Shown: positions 9,201 to 17,993, counted from the stretch's first letter. The stretch: DNA of 64,000 nt from Thiodiazotropha sp040507225 (GCA_040507225.1 JBEVVG010000001.1:2288818-2352817), one strand, 5' to 3'. Numbers and translations are program-made. The notes: generated by a model from the letters alone, not told the origin.

Positions 9201-9389
9201 GATGCGGGTCTCCACCACGTTGGCGGCGGCGCCCCGGTAAAGGGTCTCCACCGAGACCACCGGGGAGTCGATGTCGGGGTACTCCCGCAGTGGCAACTGC
9301 TGGAACGCCACCAGACCGAAGGCGATCAGCAGCAGAGACAGGACCGAGGCGAAAACCGGTCGTTTGACGGAGATATCCGAAAGGATCAT
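6267..9389 (-). CDS. RND (HAE1/AcrB-type) efflux pump inner-membrane subunit
   Basis: 1040 residues, the usual AcrB/MexB length. N-terminus MILSDISVKRPVFASVL, twelve membrane helices in the standard 1+5 / 1+5 layout with two large periplasmic loops. The helix-4 proton-relay aspartates (GLVVDDAIVMLENIHRR) and the helix-10 lysine (LAAKNGILIVEFANQL) are present. Exports drugs, detergents or other hydrophobic compounds by proton antiport. Start overlaps the adaptor's stop (ATGA). No outer-membrane TolC-type gene is adjacent, so it presumably uses one encoded elsewhere. Confidence 0.95.
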   Translation of the reverse strand: MILSDISVKRPVFASVLSLLLIAFGLVAFQQLPLREYPDIDSPVVSVETLYRGAAANVVETRITQLIEDRVSGVEGIRFISSQSEDGRSVVTIEFNVDRDIDAAANDVRDRVSTILDDLPLEADPPEIQKVDSNEDVIMWLNLVSDRMSVPELSDYARRYLVDRFSVLDGVARVRVGGGQTFAMRIWIDRQALAARGLTVADVEQALRKSNLELPAGSIDSQDRVFTVRLNRSFHSADDFARLVLARGSDGFLVRLGEVARVEKGAEETRTFFRGNGVPMVGIGIIKQSTANTLEVAALAKAERLRINPTLPEGMEIKQSYDSSVFVEGAIKEVYKTLGIAIALVVTVIFLFLGSVRAMIVPAVAVPVSLIATFLVLLALGFTINILTLLALVLAIGLVVDDAIVMLENIHRRMEEYGESRLVAAYRGARQVAFAVISTTVVLISVFVPIAFLGGDIGRLFTEFSITMAAAVAFSSLVALSLSPMLASQILPRQHAAGISLTRGVDWMLNHVRDFYVTSLKVAIHHYWLVLALFVAIMAGAWWLFERIPDEYAPKEDRGAFFLIVNGPEGASYDYMKDYMDEIERRLMPYVESGEITRLLVRAPRTFSNFAIFNGGIVINVLNDWEQRRSAWEIMDEIRRKLADLPGVRAFPVMRQGFGRRIQKPVQFVIGGGTYDELAAWRDILLEKIEANNPGLLGIDYDYKETKPQLKVEIDYDRASELGVTVESIGRTLETMFGSRRVTTYIEAGEEYDVILEGERSDQQTPSDLSHLYVRSETSGALIQLANLVRLEEVADSISLNRYNRVRSITLEANLADGLALGKALSYLDGLVREHLPEQVIVDYKGQSRDYKTAGGSVVFVLILGVVVVYLVLAAQFESWVHPFVIMLTVPLAMAGALLGLWITDQTLNIYSQIGLIMLVGLAAKNGILIVEFANQLRDQGKAFEEALLEAAHVRFRPILMTGITTAAGSLPLLLSSGAGAETRAVIGTVILAGVTAATVFTLYIVPVAYQLLAQHTGSPLQLTRQLQQELEEKPKRDGD

Positions 9390-10480
9390 GACGCGGACCC
9401 GGCGGCTTCAGCGGTGACCGGTTTGATCAGATCCGGAATGCTCCGGCCATCCCCCTCAAGCCCCTTGACCCGCACCGGCTCCCCCTCCCGGGCCTTCTCC
9501 ATGCCATGGGTGATCACCCGGTCGCCTTCACTCAGACCCTCAAGCACCTCCACTTCACCCGCCCGTCGGGAACCGATGACGATCCTGAGTTTCTCCGCTT
9601 GGGGTGGCTCGCCCTGGAGCCTCATCACATAGTGTTCGCGACCCTTGGGCATCAACGCGGACTCCGGGATCACCAGAGTCTGACGGCGGTTGCGCAGCAG
9701 CTCCACGGTCATCAGCAGGCCGGGTTTCAGGATACGCTCGGGATTGGGCAGCACCGCCCTGACCAGCAGCGAGCGGTTGACCGGATCGACCCGGCTGTCG
9801 ATCGCCTTGATCTCGCCCTCGAACACCCGCTCGCCGAAGGCCCGGGCGCGGGCGCGGATCGGCAGACCGGGCGCAAGACTCGCCAGATAGGTGGAGGGCA
9901 CCGCGAACTCCAGCTTCATGACCCTGTCGTCGTCCAGAGTGGAAATCCGGTCACCGGTCTCCACCAGGGCTCCGACGCTGATATTTCGCAGTCCCAGCAC
10001 ACCACTGAACGGCGCCTTGATCAGCCGGTCCGCGAGGCGGGACTCGATTGCCGCCAGTCGTGCCCGGGCGGTATCCACCTCGCGGCGGCGCTGATCCAGC
10101 AGTGACTGGGCCTCGATCCCCTGGGACTCCAGCCGGCGGACCCGGTTGAACTGCCGCTTCGCCTCCTCCAGGTTGGCCCGCGCTTCTTCCAGCAGGGCAT
10201 GTTCCTCACGGCTGGTCATCTCCACCAGCACCTGGTCCCGGTCGACCCGCTGGCCATCATCGAAATGGATCGCGGTCACCATCTCGGTCACGTTGGAAGT
10301 CAGTTCCACCGACTCGTTGGCCTTCAGCGTACCCAGGGCCTCGATCCGGTCGACGAACACGGTTTCCCGTACCTGGGCCGCGATCACCTGGGGCGCGGGT
10401 TTCTCCGCCGCCAGCAGCGAAACTGCGGGCAGCACTGAGAGGGTGAAAAACAGAAAGCGGCAAAGACGGCGGCTTGGCAT
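9386..10480 (-). CDS. RND efflux periplasmic adaptor (membrane fusion protein)
   Basis: 364 residues from ATG 10480; the frame is open further upstream but the signal peptide (MPSRRLCRFLFF, ending near SLLAAE) begins here. Standard adaptor order: lipoyl half (VFVDRIEALGTLKANESVEL), alpha-hairpin (ALLEEARANLEEAKRQFNRV), second lipoyl half (IKAPFSGVLGLRNISVGALV), then barrel and membrane-proximal domains. No lipobox cysteine. Links the RND pump to an outer-membrane channel. First gene of the pair, divergent from the AraC regulator at 10701 across 220 bases. Confidence 0.93.
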   Translation of the reverse strand: MPSRRLCRFLFFTLSVLPAVSLLAAEKPAPQVIAAQVRETVFVDRIEALGTLKANESVELTSNVTEMVTAIHFDDGQRVDRDQVLVEMTSREEHALLEEARANLEEAKRQFNRVRRLESQGIEAQSLLDQRRREVDTARARLAAIESRLADRLIKAPFSGVLGLRNISVGALVETGDRISTLDDDRVMKLEFAVPSTYLASLAPGLPIRARARAFGERVFEGEIKAIDSRVDPVNRSLLVRAVLPNPERILKPGLLMTVELLRNRRQTLVIPESALMPKGREHYVMRLQGEPPQAEKLRIVIGSRRAGEVEVLEGLSEGDRVITHGMEKAREGEPVRVKGLEGDGRSIPDLIKPVTAEAAGSAS

Positions 10481-10700
10481 ATCAGGTCCCCATATGATCG
10501 GTCGCTCAATGATAGGGCCTGTTGACACTGATCCGATAGACCCAGGTTCAGGAATACGCCCGGTCTGGGGCACTGCACAGGACAAACGGCCGGGTACATC
10601 CTGTTCAGATTCACGATTTCAGCTGCTGTTCCCCGAATCTGGATTGCCACACGCAAAGCATGTCATCATCCCCTGTAACCGTTACGGAGACCGACCCAAG

Positions 10701-11711
10701 ATGCTGGATCCCGCTGAGCATCACACACTCGCCAGCGTGGGCGTGCTGCTCACCTACACCCTCAAGTCCTACGGTCTCGATATCCATCCGCTGATCCGCA
10801 CCGCGGGGATCGATCCGGCACGCTTCGATAATCCGGACCAACGGATCCCCATGGCAAAGCTGCAAAAACTCTGGGCGCTGGGCACCGAGGCCAGTGGCGA
10901 TCCCTGCTTCGGCCTGCGTTATGCCGAATATATCCAGCCCGCCTCGTTGCATGGCATGGGACTGGCCTGGGCCGCCAGCGATACTCTGCTGGATGGGGTG
11001 AAGCGCCTGATCCGCTATCAGAGCGTCCTCTCAACCGTGCTCGCAATCCGTATCGAAGAGGAACCCCGGGGTTATCGGCTGGTGTTTGAGACCCGGGACA
11101 GGATCGCACCCGCCGCCGCCTCGACCGATGCCACGCTGGGCGCGTTCCTGCGAATGTGCCGCATCACCACCGGCCCCGGGGTGACCCCGTTGAGTGTCAG
11201 CCTTCGACATGCTGAGCCGCCCTGCAGCCAACACATGCGCGAATGGTTCGCCGCACCGGTTACTTTTCGTGCATCCCGGGACAGCCTGCTGTTCGCCCGC
11301 GCCAGCCTGGAATCCCCTATCCCCAGCGCCCACCCGGAACTTGCCCGGGCCAATGATTCGCTGGTACAGGAGTACCTCGATCGGCTCGATCAACACAACC
11401 TCTCCCAACAGGTGCGCATCCGCATCATCGAGGACCTGCCCAACGGCCTGCCCAGGCAGACCCGAATCGCGCAGCAACTCAATCTGAGCTTGCGCAACCT
11501 GCAGCGCAAACTGCAAAGCGAGGGCACCAATTTCAAACAACTGGTGGATGAGACCCGTAAGGCCCTGGCGATCGAATACCTCACCGTCTCGGGAAAACCG
11601 CTTATCGAGATCGGTTATCTGCTCGGATTCACCGAGAGTTCCAATTTTTCCCGGGCCTTCCGTCGCTGGACCGGGGAGTCACCCCAGAGCTATCGACAGA
11701 GACATCACTGA
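10701..11711 (+). CDS. AraC-family transcriptional regulator (arabinose-binding-like N-terminus)
   Basis: 336 residues from ATG 10701. Residues about 15-200 match the PF12625-like sensory domain (LTYTLKSYGLDIHPLIRTAG, FGLRYAEYIQPASLHGMGLA). The last 90 residues hold two helix-turn-helix units (RIAQQLNLSLRNLQRKL and LIEIGYLLGFTESSNFSRAF). Divergent from the RND operon and 113 bases upstream of the lpxC-like gene on the same strand, so either could be its target; the sequence does not decide. Confidence 0.9.
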   Translation: MLDPAEHHTLASVGVLLTYTLKSYGLDIHPLIRTAGIDPARFDNPDQRIPMAKLQKLWALGTEASGDPCFGLRYAEYIQPASLHGMGLAWAASDTLLDGVKRLIRYQSVLSTVLAIRIEEEPRGYRLVFETRDRIAPAAASTDATLGAFLRMCRITTGPGVTPLSVSLRHAEPPCSQHMREWFAAPVTFRASRDSLLFARASLESPIPSAHPELARANDSLVQEYLDRLDQHNLSQQVRIRIIEDLPNGLPRQTRIAQQLNLSLRNLQRKLQSEGTNFKQLVDETRKALAIEYLTVSGKPLIEIGYLLGFTESSNFSRAFRRWTGESPQSYRQRHH

Positions 11712-11824
11712 TGCGCCAGCGCCCTGGGGCCGCTGGCGCCGGACGATCATCGATTGGCACGAACTGACAAGCCCAGACCCGCCCCAAGCCCCTATCCTGT
11801 TGCCGTCAAAACAGGAGAACCACT

Positions 11825-12808
11825 ATGCACGCAGCACTCAAGATCGAACAACGCACACTGCGCCAGGCGATATCCTTCGTCGGTATCGGACTCCATAGCG
11901 GACGCATGACGCGGCTGACCCTGCGCCCCAACCATGACAGCAGCGGAATCCTGTTCCAACGCACCGACACGGCAAGTGGCCGGGGTTTGATCGCCGCACG
12001 CTGGTATAACGTCAGCGACACCCGCCTGTCGACCACCATCAGCAACGAGCACGGGGTATCGGTGGCCACGGTGGAGCACCTGATGGCGGCCCTCGCGGGC
12101 TGCGGGGTGGACAATGCGCTCATCGACATCGACGGGCCCGAGGTGCCAATCATGGACGGCAGCGCGGAACCCTTTGCCACCTCGATCGAGAAGTACGGCA
12201 CCGTGTCGCTTCAGATCCCCCGCCATGCAATCTGGATTCAACAACCGGTCGAGGTTCGGGATGGGGACAGGCATGCTCTGCTGTTGCCGGCCAACAAACC
12301 GCGCATCACCCTGTCAATCGATTTTCCCGACACCCTGATCGGCACCCAGGTCTACTCCATCGAACTGGTCAATGAGGCCTTCGTGCAGCAACTGGCCCGC
12401 TCGAGAACCTTCGGCTTCGTACAGCAGATCGAGACACTGCGCGACCAGGGTCTGGCTTTGGGCGGCTCGCTGAACAATGCAATCCTGGTGGACGGCGACC
12501 GCATCATCAACCGGGGTGGACTGCGATTCGCCGATGAGTTCGTGCGCCACAAGGTGCTGGATGCCTACGGTGACCTGGCGCTGGCCGGAGTGCCGATCAT
12601 CGGCCACTACTACGGGCACAAGTCCGGACATGAGCTGAACAAGCGGCTGATGAACAAGCTGTTCGAATCCCACTCGTCCTGGTCCTATGTCACCCTCGGC
12701 GACTACGAACAGATGATGGGTTTCTCGATGGACGACGACTCCCGCAAGATTTCGGCAACCGCGGATGATGCGGTGGACAAAAAACACTTCGCGGGGCAGG
12801 CACGATAA
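11825..12808 (+). CDS. lpxC: UDP-3-O-acyl-N-acetylglucosamine deacetylase (LpxC homologue)
   Basis: 327 residues, about 20 longer than most LpxC, with CAGGAG before ATG 11825. The zinc and catalytic residues are visible: VEHLMAAL (Glu-His), FVRHKVLDAYGD (His and Asp) and KSGHELNKRL (His). It should perform the first committed step of lipid A synthesis. Lipid A genes are normally not paired with an AraC regulator; lpxC usually lies at the end of the dcw cell-division cluster. Several segments (IDGPEVPIMDGSAEPF, GGSLNNAILVDGDRI, GHKSGH) look more like alphaproteobacterial LpxC than the E. coli protein, so this may be an additional, transferred copy. Stop overlaps the next start (TAATG). Confidence 0.93.
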   Translation: MHAALKIEQRTLRQAISFVGIGLHSGRMTRLTLRPNHDSSGILFQRTDTASGRGLIAARWYNVSDTRLSTTISNEHGVSVATVEHLMAALAGCGVDNALIDIDGPEVPIMDGSAEPFATSIEKYGTVSLQIPRHAIWIQQPVEVRDGDRHALLLPANKPRITLSIDFPDTLIGTQVYSIELVNEAFVQQLARSRTFGFVQQIETLRDQGLALGGSLNNAILVDGDRIINRGGLRFADEFVRHKVLDAYGDLALAGVPIIGHYYGHKSGHELNKRLMNKLFESHSSWSYVTLGDYEQMMGFSMDDDSRKISATADDAVDKKHFAGQAR

Positions 12809-13011
12809 TGTTTGATGCGGAAGACGAAGTGACCGGGAAACCGGCCGAGGCGGAGTTCGACCAGCTCGCCATCGAACTGGCCGCCTCGCTGAAACTCTAT
12901 CTCCAGCTGGCCGAGATCCACCGTTTCAGCCCGGAGGTGAGGCGCCTGATGAGTGACCTGGCGCGGGAGATCCTGATCTCCGCGGAGCAGGATGGTCCAT
13001 GGCTGCAGTGA
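12808..13011 (+). CDS. Small hypothetical protein coupled to LpxC homologue
   Basis: 67 residues, starting at the last base of the lpxC stop (TAATG), so translation is probably coupled. Acidic and helical with no signal peptide or membrane helix (FDQLAIELAASLKLYLQLAE, then VRRLMSDLAREILISAEQDG). I do not recognise a family. Its fixed coupling suggests a role linked to the deacetylase. Convergent with the beta-barrel gene, six bases away. Confidence 0.6.
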   Translation: MFDAEDEVTGKPAEAEFDQLAIELAASLKLYLQLAEIHRFSPEVRRLMSDLAREILISAEQDGPWLQ

Positions 13012-13017
13012 CCCGTC

Positions 13018-13824
13018 TCAGAAACGCAGGGTCACATAGGCATTCAAACCCAGTGCATGGTCGTCCAGATACAGGGTTCTGTCCTGACTGTCGGTATGCT
13101 CTGCCTTGAGGCGATTCGACACCACCGCAAGGCCAGCACCCCAACGCTTGTCGAACGAGTATTCCAGGGCGCTCTTCAGGTCGGTGAGCGAGCCGGTGCT
13201 GTCACTCATGCTCAGATAGAAGAGCTCGAACTGGTTGGACCAGGTCAAGGCAGGGGTAATGGCGTAATTGAGCACGAAACCGAGCACCGGCAGGGGTGCG
13301 GTCAACTTATTACTGTTACTGGCCACCACCGCACCGTTGTAGGTGCCTTCCAGATCGACGGAGAACTGGGTGACATGCAGCCCCAGGGAAAGCCCCAGCT
13401 CCACCTTCTCGTCATGGTGAAATGACCAGTTGTAGGAGCCCCGGTAGGTTTCCCGGCTCATGCGGGTATCGAGATTGGCATTGATCGGGTAGACCTGATC
13501 ACCCCAGGTGAGCTCCTGGTCCAGTACCACCTCGCCATCCCGGTCGAAGCCGTAGTAGGAAAAATCCACCGAGTGTGACGGGGTGAACCGGTATTTTCCG
13601 TCCAGCCGGAACACATTCAACGAGGTCTGCCAATCCAGATCCCGTTCACTGTCGATGGTAACACCCACCGCTTTTGAACTGACATAGCTGAGCGCGGTGC
13701 TGGTGTTGAGTATGAAATAGATGCCGAGATCGACTTTCAGGGACTCGGTTTCAGGCGTCTGCCCGAAGGCAGTGCCGTGCCACAGCAGCAGCGCCGGTAA
13801 CGCGACCTTTCTGATGTTACGCAT
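13018..13824 (-). CDS. Outer-membrane beta-barrel protein of unknown function
   Basis: 268 residues from ATG 13824, where a signal peptide begins (MRNIRKVALPALLLWHGTAFG). The mature part is about 245 residues of alternating aromatic strands (YRFTPSHSVDFSYYGFDRDG, LPVLGFVLNYAITPALTWSN) and ends in LRF, the terminal aromatic signal of outer-membrane barrels. Probably 10-12 strands; no named family can be assigned. Upstream in-frame starts give a poor N-terminus. Faces away from the phosphatase gene across 293 bases. Confidence 0.75.
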   Translation of the reverse strand: MRNIRKVALPALLLWHGTAFGQTPETESLKVDLGIYFILNTSTALSYVSSKAVGVTIDSERDLDWQTSLNVFRLDGKYRFTPSHSVDFSYYGFDRDGEVVLDQELTWGDQVYPINANLDTRMSRETYRGSYNWSFHHDEKVELGLSLGLHVTQFSVDLEGTYNGAVVASNSNKLTAPLPVLGFVLNYAITPALTWSNQFELFYLSMSDSTGSLTDLKSALEYSFDKRWGAGLAVVSNRLKAEHTDSQDRTLYLDDHALGLNAYVTLRF

Positions 13825-14117
13825 GATGACCCCAATCAAGTTGACGCACAGTCTCCCAGCAACCATACAGGACATCGACCCGGAGCCGCCACACATCTCA
13901 TATCGGATGCAGCAGACAACCGCCCCCCCGTGAAGAGACGCACCCGCCCCGCATTTCGACAAATCCCGGCACAACAGGTATATTACATGCAATTTCAGTA
14001 AGTTGATGCAGTCATGAAGCACCTCTGCACCCGCCATTCCAGATCGCAGGATAGCTGCCTGGCCGTAACGGTCTGGCGCGATTCCCGAACTCGCCACGCC
14101 AGTTGCCGGGAATTGTG

Positions 14118-14900
14118 ATGAGCAACGGCTGGCTGGTCTTCACGGATCTCGACGGTACCCTCCTGGATCACCATACCTATGATGCCACTCCGGCGCTGCC
14201 GGCGCTCGATTGGCTGCGCGAATCCGGGGTACCGATCATTCCGGTATCCAGTAAAACCCTGGCGGAACTCGAGGACCTGAAACATCAACTCAATTTCGAC
14301 GGGCCCATCGTCGCGGAGAACGGCGCGGTGCTGGCCTATCCCGGCGAGGAGCCGCAAATCGCCCCGCCCGGCTACCACCTGATCCGCGACTTCCTTATCG
14401 ATCATCGCGCCAACCCGCACTACGATAACCTGGGATTTGGCGACATGAGCCTGGAGGAGGTCATGCAGCAGACCGGTCTACAGCGCCCCCAGGCCGAGGC
14501 CGCGCGTAAGCGCCTGGCCTCGGAACCCTTCCTCTGGAGGGGCACCGAGGACGACCTGGCCGGGTTTCGCTACGAGGTGAAAAAGGCCGGGCTCAGACTG
14601 ACCCGGGGCGGCCGGTTTCTGCACCTGCTGGGGGACACGGACAAAGGCATGGCGGTGAAACTGGTGATCAAGCATCTGCAGGGCCAGGGATACCCGGTGA
14701 CCCACAGCATCGCCCTGGGAGACAGCGAAAATGACCGGGACATGCTGCTCGCGGTCGACCATCCGGTGATTGTGCGCAAGCCGAACGGCACCTATCTCGA
14801 TCTGCCGGAACGCGCGGATGCCCTGCGCACCGAACAACCGGGTCCGGAAGGCTGGAAGCAGGCGATTTTCAGCCTCAGAGACCGCCTGGAACGTGGCTGA
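14118..14900 (+). CDS. gpgP: Glucosyl-3-phosphoglycerate phosphatase (HAD-IIB, MpgP-like)
   Basis: 260 residues from ATG 14118. HAD superfamily motifs: FTDLDGTLLDHH (nucleophile Asp and acid Asp), PVSSKTLAEL (Ser), GDSENDRDML (terminal Asp pair). The family is mannosyl-3-phosphoglycerate phosphatase/YedP. The glucosyl-3-phosphoglycerate synthase 133 bases downstream on the same strand indicates it removes the phosphate to give glucosylglycerate, a compatible solute. An in-frame ATG at 14103 is possible but adds nothing conserved. Confidence 0.85.
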   Translation: MSNGWLVFTDLDGTLLDHHTYDATPALPALDWLRESGVPIIPVSSKTLAELEDLKHQLNFDGPIVAENGAVLAYPGEEPQIAPPGYHLIRDFLIDHRANPHYDNLGFGDMSLEEVMQQTGLQRPQAEAARKRLASEPFLWRGTEDDLAGFRYEVKKAGLRLTRGGRFLHLLGDTDKGMAVKLVIKHLQGQGYPVTHSIALGDSENDRDMLLAVDHPVIVRKPNGTYLDLPERADALRTEQPGPEGWKQAIFSLRDRLERG

Positions 14901-15032
14901 GTCTCCGCTGCCTGAAGTACAACAGGATCTGAATGGGCACAACCCCCGGTAGCAATGCCTTGTGCTGATGGTGTAGGGTTCCACTGAGTCTGGCAGACGC
15001 CCGGCATCCCTGACAATCAACGAGGAATCAAC

Positions 15033-16250
15033 ATGGCGGATTTCTTTCAGTTCGGAAAGATCACCACCCTGCACCGACTTACCGAACGCCCCCTGGATGC
15101 ACTTGAAGCGGAGCTGCTGGCGTTTGCCCAAAAGCGCCCCATAGGGCTGATCCTGCCGAGCCTGTTCTCGGAACTCGAAGGCCCGGCCCTGGATCGGATT
15201 CTCGACGATCTGCAACAGGCCGAATACCTGTCTCACATCATCATCGGCCTGGACCGGGCCAATGCATCGGAATTCGAACACGCCCGGGAATTCTTTGCCC
15301 GCCTGCCCCAGCAGACTCACCTGCTGTGGCATGACGGACCGCGACTCAGAGCCCTGGACGAGGAACTCAAGCAGCGGGAGCTCTCCCCTCCGGAACCGGG
15401 CAAGGGGCGCAATGTGTGGTTCTGCCTGGGCTATGCCCTGGCGATCGAGGAACTCGAGGCGGTGGGCCTGCATGACTGCGACATCACCACCTATTCCCGG
15501 GACCTGCCGGCGCGCCTGCTCTACCCCCTGGCCCACCCCAACTTCAGCTTTGAATACGCCAAGGGATACTATGCGCGGGTCAATGGCGACAAGCTCAGCG
15601 GACGGGTCACCCGGCTGTTCGTCACACCGTTGATCAGGGCGTTGCGTCTGATGGTCGGCCCGTTGGATTACCTGGAATACATGGACAGTTTCCGCTACCC
15701 CCTGTCCGGAGAGTTCGCCATGAGCCGGGACCTGGCCTCGCAGGTGCGCATCCCCAGCGACTGGGGTCTCGAGATCGGCCTGCTCTCCGAGGTCTACCGC
15801 AATATCTCGCATCACCAGATCTGCCAGGTGGATATCGCGGACCACTACGACCACAAGCACCAGGATCTCTCCGCAGAGGATCGCGACGGCGGTCTGGCGA
15901 AGATGAGCCGGGACATCGCCAAGTCACTCTACCGCAAGCTCGCCACCGAAGGCATCCAGATGAATCAGGCCTTCTTCCGCAGCCTCAAGGCCGCCTATCT
16001 GCGCAAGGCGCTGGACATGGTGGAGATGTACTACCACGATGCCAAGCTCAATGCCCTGGCCTTCAACCGGCACGCCGAGGAGGAGGCCATCGAGGTGTTT
16101 CAGCAAAGCATCGTCGAGGCAGGCCAGGTGTTTCTCGATAACCCGTTGGAAGCCCCCTTCATCCCCAACTGGAAACGGGTGCTGTCGGCGATGCCGGACT
16201 TCACCCAGCGTTTGTTCGAGGCGGTGGCCCTGGACAACCGGAAGACCTGA
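15033..16250 (+). CDS. gpgS: Glucosyl-3-phosphoglycerate synthase (GT81)
   Basis: 405 residues with GAGGAA before the ATG. GT-A glycosyltransferase: IGLILPSLFSELEG near the N-terminus, IIIGLDRANASEF, GPRLRAL, then GKGRNVWFCLGYALA and the metal-binding LHDCDITTYSRD. Length and motifs match the Persephonella/Methanococcoides type of GpgS. It joins glucose from a nucleotide sugar to 3-phosphoglycerate; the upstream phosphatase completes the osmolyte. Ends seven bases from the end of the convergent GH13 phosphorylase gene. Confidence 0.88.
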   Translation: MADFFQFGKITTLHRLTERPLDALEAELLAFAQKRPIGLILPSLFSELEGPALDRILDDLQQAEYLSHIIIGLDRANASEFEHAREFFARLPQQTHLLWHDGPRLRALDEELKQRELSPPEPGKGRNVWFCLGYALAIEELEAVGLHDCDITTYSRDLPARLLYPLAHPNFSFEYAKGYYARVNGDKLSGRVTRLFVTPLIRALRLMVGPLDYLEYMDSFRYPLSGEFAMSRDLASQVRIPSDWGLEIGLLSEVYRNISHHQICQVDIADHYDHKHQDLSAEDRDGGLAKMSRDIAKSLYRKLATEGIQMNQAFFRSLKAAYLRKALDMVEMYYHDAKLNALAFNRHAEEEAIEVFQQSIVEAGQVFLDNPLEAPFIPNWKRVLSAMPDFTQRLFEAVALDNRKT

Positions 16251-16256
16251 GCTGTT

Positions 16257-17993
16257 TCAGTCTTTGGCCATCAACCATACCGTCTGGTAGGGGCGCAGAC
16301 GCAGTCCACGCTCATCGATATCGGGCACCATCTGATGCAGGGCATCGAACCAGCGGGTGGCCGGTTCGCCCAGCTGATCGATATTCAGGGTCTTCAGGTT
16401 TCCCGTGATGTTGTGGATAGCGGTCACCACCTGGTCTGCATCCAGGCTGGTGCGCTGCACTGCAAATATCCCCTCCGGCATCGTCAGCACCTGCTGCGGG
16501 GCGTCCGGGTGAAACGCCTTGATCCCCCGGCGTAGACGCAAACGGCGAATGTATTCCGGAAACACCTGACCGGGATCGGTGAGCGGCAGATCGATCAGAC
16601 GTTCCAGCTCCGAACCGTCCCACTTGCGCCGGTTGATGCTGCGGGTCATTCCGGTCCGCTCCACCCCCAGGGGATCGTTGGGCGTCGCCCCCAGGGCGTT
16701 GAAGTAGACCGCGGGAATGCCGCGAAACGACATCGGCAGGGTCTGCGACAGCATGAAGCGGGGGATCCGCCAGGGATCCACTTCGTCATCCACATCGGCG
16801 AAGGCATCGAAATAGCTGATGTTCAATTCGTAGGGCCGGTCCCGACCCTCAGTGGTGGCGCGCATCGAGACATAGCCGCCGCGTTTGCGCATCATCTCCA
16901 GCAGTTCATTGAGCTCCTCGTCCGGCACCAACCCCTCGAGGGCGCGCAGGCCGACCCCGTCATGGGAGGCGGTAAAGTTCAGGTAGGTGCAGCCTGCCGG
17001 CAGGGATTCCTGTTCCAGGCCCCGGGCCCAGCGGGTCAGGTAGTCGGTGGTCTGGCGCATGATGGCGTGCAAAATCAGCGGCGGCAGACTGAACTGGTAG
17101 ACCATGTGAGTCTCATCACCCTCATCGAAATAGCTGATGTTCTCGGCATGCGGGACATTGGTCTCGGTCAGCAGGATGGCGCCGGGTTCGAGCAGTTCCA
17201 GCAGGGTGCGGAACAGCTTCACCACCTCGTGGGTCTGCGGCAGGTGCACACAGGTGGTGCCGATCTCTTTCCACAGAAACGCCACCGCGTCCAGGCGGAT
17301 CGCCCGTGCCCCGTGGCGCACATAGTCCAGCAGGATATCGATGAATTCCAGCAGCACCTCGGGATTCGCGTAATTGAGATCGATCTGGTCATTGCTGAAG
17401 GTGGCCCAGACATGACGCATGCCGTTGGGGGTCCGCACCCGGCTGAGCAGCGGGGTACTGCGCGGACGCACCACCATCGAGAGATTCTCCTCTTCCGCCA
17501 CCTGGATGACATAGTCCCGCCCCGGCTCCTCATCATGGATGTAGTTGACGAACCACAGGTGTTCACGGGACATGTGGTTCAATACCAGGTCGAACATCAG
17601 GGAGAAGTGTTCCCCGAGGGCCTCGATATCGTCCCACTCCCCCAGCGCCGGGTTGACCGCACGGAAATCCGAGACCGAGAAGCCGTCATCCGAACTGAAG
17701 GGGTAGAAGGGCAGCACATGCACCAGGCTGAACACCCCGTTGAGACGCCGGTCGAGAAACTGCTTGAGAGAGGCCAGCGGAACCCCGCCAGGATACTGCA
17801 CGCTGTCTCCGTAAGTAATGAGGACGCAATCCTTCTCATCCCAGCGGGGAATCTCGACCCGTTTTCCCTGGCGCAGCTCGATATGGTGATTGATCAACTG
17901 GTGCAGCCGGGGCAGAAGCTCCGCGGCCCGATCCGGCCCGTACAGAAAATCAAGGTGACTCAGCAGGCGTTTGTCGAGATCATCCCCGTGCAT
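16257..17993 (-). CDS. GH13_18 sugar phosphorylase, probably glucosylglycerate phosphorylase
   Basis: 578 residues; ATG 17993 is chosen because GGGAGGA lies eight bases upstream. GH13 barrel signatures: LVLNHMSREH, AIRLDAVAFLWKE (nucleophile Asp), LLTETNVPH (acid/base Glu) and FTASHDGVGLRA (stabilising Asp). It belongs to the sucrose-phosphorylase-like group that includes E. coli YcjM (glucosylglycerate phosphorylase). Facing gpgP-gpgS, the likely substrate is glucosylglycerate, split by phosphate into glucose 1-phosphate and glycerate, so the locus could both make and recycle the solute. Sucrose phosphorylase remains possible. Confidence 0.85.
   Translation of the reverse strand: MHGDDLDKRLLSHLDFLYGPDRAAELLPRLHQLINHHIELRQGKRVEIPRWDEKDCVLITYGDSVQYPGGVPLASLKQFLDRRLNGVFSLVHVLPFYPFSSDDGFSVSDFRAVNPALGEWDDIEALGEHFSLMFDLVLNHMSREHLWFVNYIHDEEPGRDYVIQVAEEENLSMVVRPRSTPLLSRVRTPNGMRHVWATFSNDQIDLNYANPEVLLEFIDILLDYVRHGARAIRLDAVAFLWKEIGTTCVHLPQTHEVVKLFRTLLELLEPGAILLTETNVPHAENISYFDEGDETHMVYQFSLPPLILHAIMRQTTDYLTRWARGLEQESLPAGCTYLNFTASHDGVGLRALEGLVPDEELNELLEMMRKRGGYVSMRATTEGRDRPYELNISYFDAFADVDDEVDPWRIPRFMLSQTLPMSFRGIPAVYFNALGATPNDPLGVERTGMTRSINRRKWDGSELERLIDLPLTDPGQVFPEYIRRLRLRRGIKAFHPDAPQQVLTMPEGIFAVQRTSLDADQVVTAIHNITGNLKTLNIDQLGEPATRWFDALHQMVPDIDERGLRLRPYQTVWLMAKD

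Noticed and set aside
6531..9632. Very long plus-strand open frame (over 1000 codons) lying antisense to the RND pump gene
   Set aside because: It is rich in His, Gln and Asp-Arg repeats, as expected from reading a high-GC gene backwards, has no family motif, and the opposite strand encodes a textbook RND transporter.
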